From NCBI RefSeq assembly GCF_001659685.2, contig NZ_LXYE02000039.1, positions 1 through 64,000 on the forward strand: a stretch of 64,000 nucleotides of DNA. The letters are read 5' to 3'. Below the pieces are notes generated by a model. The model was not told where the DNA came from. It saw only the letters and a program-made list of their open reading frames with translations, and did not search any database. Shown here one piece after another: positions 63,304 through 64,000 of the stretch. This DNA is from Labilibacter marinus (lineage in GTDB: Bacteria > Bacteroidota > Bacteroidia > Bacteroidales > Marinilabiliaceae). Position 1 is the stretch's first letter. The number at the start of each line of letters is the position of its first letter. Both the position numbers and the translations under genes were made by a program.

Positions 63304-64000
63304 ATGAAGAGTTTATTTCTTACCCTGACGTTAAGTCTATTTATTTTTATTGGAAGTTTCGCGCAAGAGTCTTCTTTACTTTGGAAAGTAACAGGTAATG
63401 GCTTATCTAAGCCATCTTACATTTACGGAACCATACACCTTATCTGTTCTCAGGATTATTCAATGGATGAGGTTGTGAAAACTAGTTTTAGTGAAACTGA
63501 ACAACTATTTCTAGAGTTAGATTTTGATGATCCTGAAATGATGCAAAACATGATGGCATTATCTGTTATGACGGATGGTAAAACAGCCAAGGATTATCTT
63601 ACGGATGAAGAATATACTTTACTCGATAATAAGTTTAAATCTACTTTAGGAGCTGGAATGGCTCAATTACAGACCTTAAAGCCGCTTATGCTTTTATCTA
63701 TGAGTTATATGAGCATTCTTAAATGTCAGCCAATGTCTTTTGAAACAGTTTTTGTAGGAATGGCTAAAGAAGAAAATAAAGAAGTATTGGGCTTAGAAAC
63801 AGTAGAATATCAGTTTAGTGTTTTTGAAGAAATTCCTGCAGCAGAGCAATTTAAGATGATAGCAAGTATATTAAATGATGAAAGTGCTGCATTGGAAGAA
63901 TTTGATGCATTGGTAAAAATGTACAATAGTCAAGATATTATAGGTCTATTAGAGCTTATGGATGATAGCGAGTGGAATATGAAAAAATATGAAGATGCTT
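63304..64000 (+). CDS. TraB/GumN-family protein (partial, cut by window end)
   Basis: At least 232 residues are visible from the ATG at 63304; the stop lies outside. A signal peptide (about 1-19, ending GSFAQ) precedes SLLWKVTGNGLSKPSYIYGT and IHLICSQDYSMDE, the TraB/GumN start with the metal-binding-like GTIH motif. Later KEVLGLETVEYQFSVFE fits the family GLE(T/S) block. TraB-type proteins are putative metalloproteases; the usual length is near 290, so about 60 residues are missing. Confidence 0.85.
   Translation, partial: MKSLFLTLTLSLFIFIGSFAQESSLLWKVTGNGLSKPSYIYGTIHLICSQDYSMDEVVKTSFSETEQLFLELDFDDPEMMQNMMALSVMTDGKTAKDYLTDEEYTLLDNKFKSTLGAGMAQLQTLKPLMLLSMSYMSILKCQPMSFETVFVGMAKEENKEVLGLETVEYQFSVFEEIPAAEQFKMIASILNDESAALEEFDALVKMYNSQDIIGLLELMDDSEWNMKKYEDA

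Overview
The window looks like a chromosomal piece from a low-GC member of the Bacteroidota. Supporting signs are three secreted proteins with type IX secretion (T9SS) C-terminal tails, TAnnTTTG promoter -7 boxes in front of tRNA genes, two DUF2723 membrane proteins, several small outer-membrane beta-barrels and TonB/HflX housekeeping genes. A marine Marinilabiliales-like organism is a guess; the phylum is the only level I would defend.

Bases 1-38290 are core chromosome. Map lies between copies of a palindrome-rich intergenic repeat. Two very large T9SS-exported FG-GAP/VCBS proteins follow, then an outer-membrane barrel, a secreted protein with eight LTxxQ-like motifs, an MFS transporter, an erythromycin-esterase-like protein and a third T9SS cargo. 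After tRNA-Gln come two tandem DUF2723 putative glycosyltransferases, a NodB polysaccharide deacetylase, purD, a membrane protein coupled to a carbamoyltransferase, a set of small beta-barrel genes, tyrS, cvpA, a GH3-family gene and a deoxynucleoside kinase.

Bases 38360-59169 are an integrated element of about 20.8 kb in the 3' end of tRNA-Leu(CAA). It is bounded by a 14-bp direct repeat and carries a tyrosine recombinase at its right end. The left end holds a membrane protein, a HTH/excisionase-like gene, a Rep_3 initiator followed by seven iteron-like repeats (a likely replication origin), three inverted repeats and an orphan MobC-like gene with no relaxase. The element also supplies its own copy of the hairpin terminator that the tRNA lost by insertion.

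The cargo core (41770-53123) is two convergent operons that look like a defence system. The plus-strand operon encodes DUF4007, a 1071-aa P-loop ATPase, a DndC-like PAPS-reductase-family protein, a four-helix membrane protein and a nucleoside-deoxyribosyltransferase-like protein, with overlapping or nearly touching genes. The minus-strand operon encodes a GHKL (MORC/Hsp90-like) ATPase, a DUF262 protein, a HEPN protein with an intact Rx4H motif and a frameshifted membrane-anchored protein. Neither a full Dnd, Ssp nor BREX gene set is present. My hypothesis is a sulfur-based DNA modification (or nucleic-acid thiolation) module paired with a DUF262/GHKL/HEPN sensor-effector module. Further right are a second HEPN protein, a HicB-like protein and a MazE-like antitoxin without visible partners, and small hypothetical genes.

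Bases 59170-64000 return to core chromosome: hflX, tonB, tRNA-Ala(GGC), a SRAP/YedK-family gene, a small membrane protein and the start of a TraB/GumN-family gene cut by the window end.
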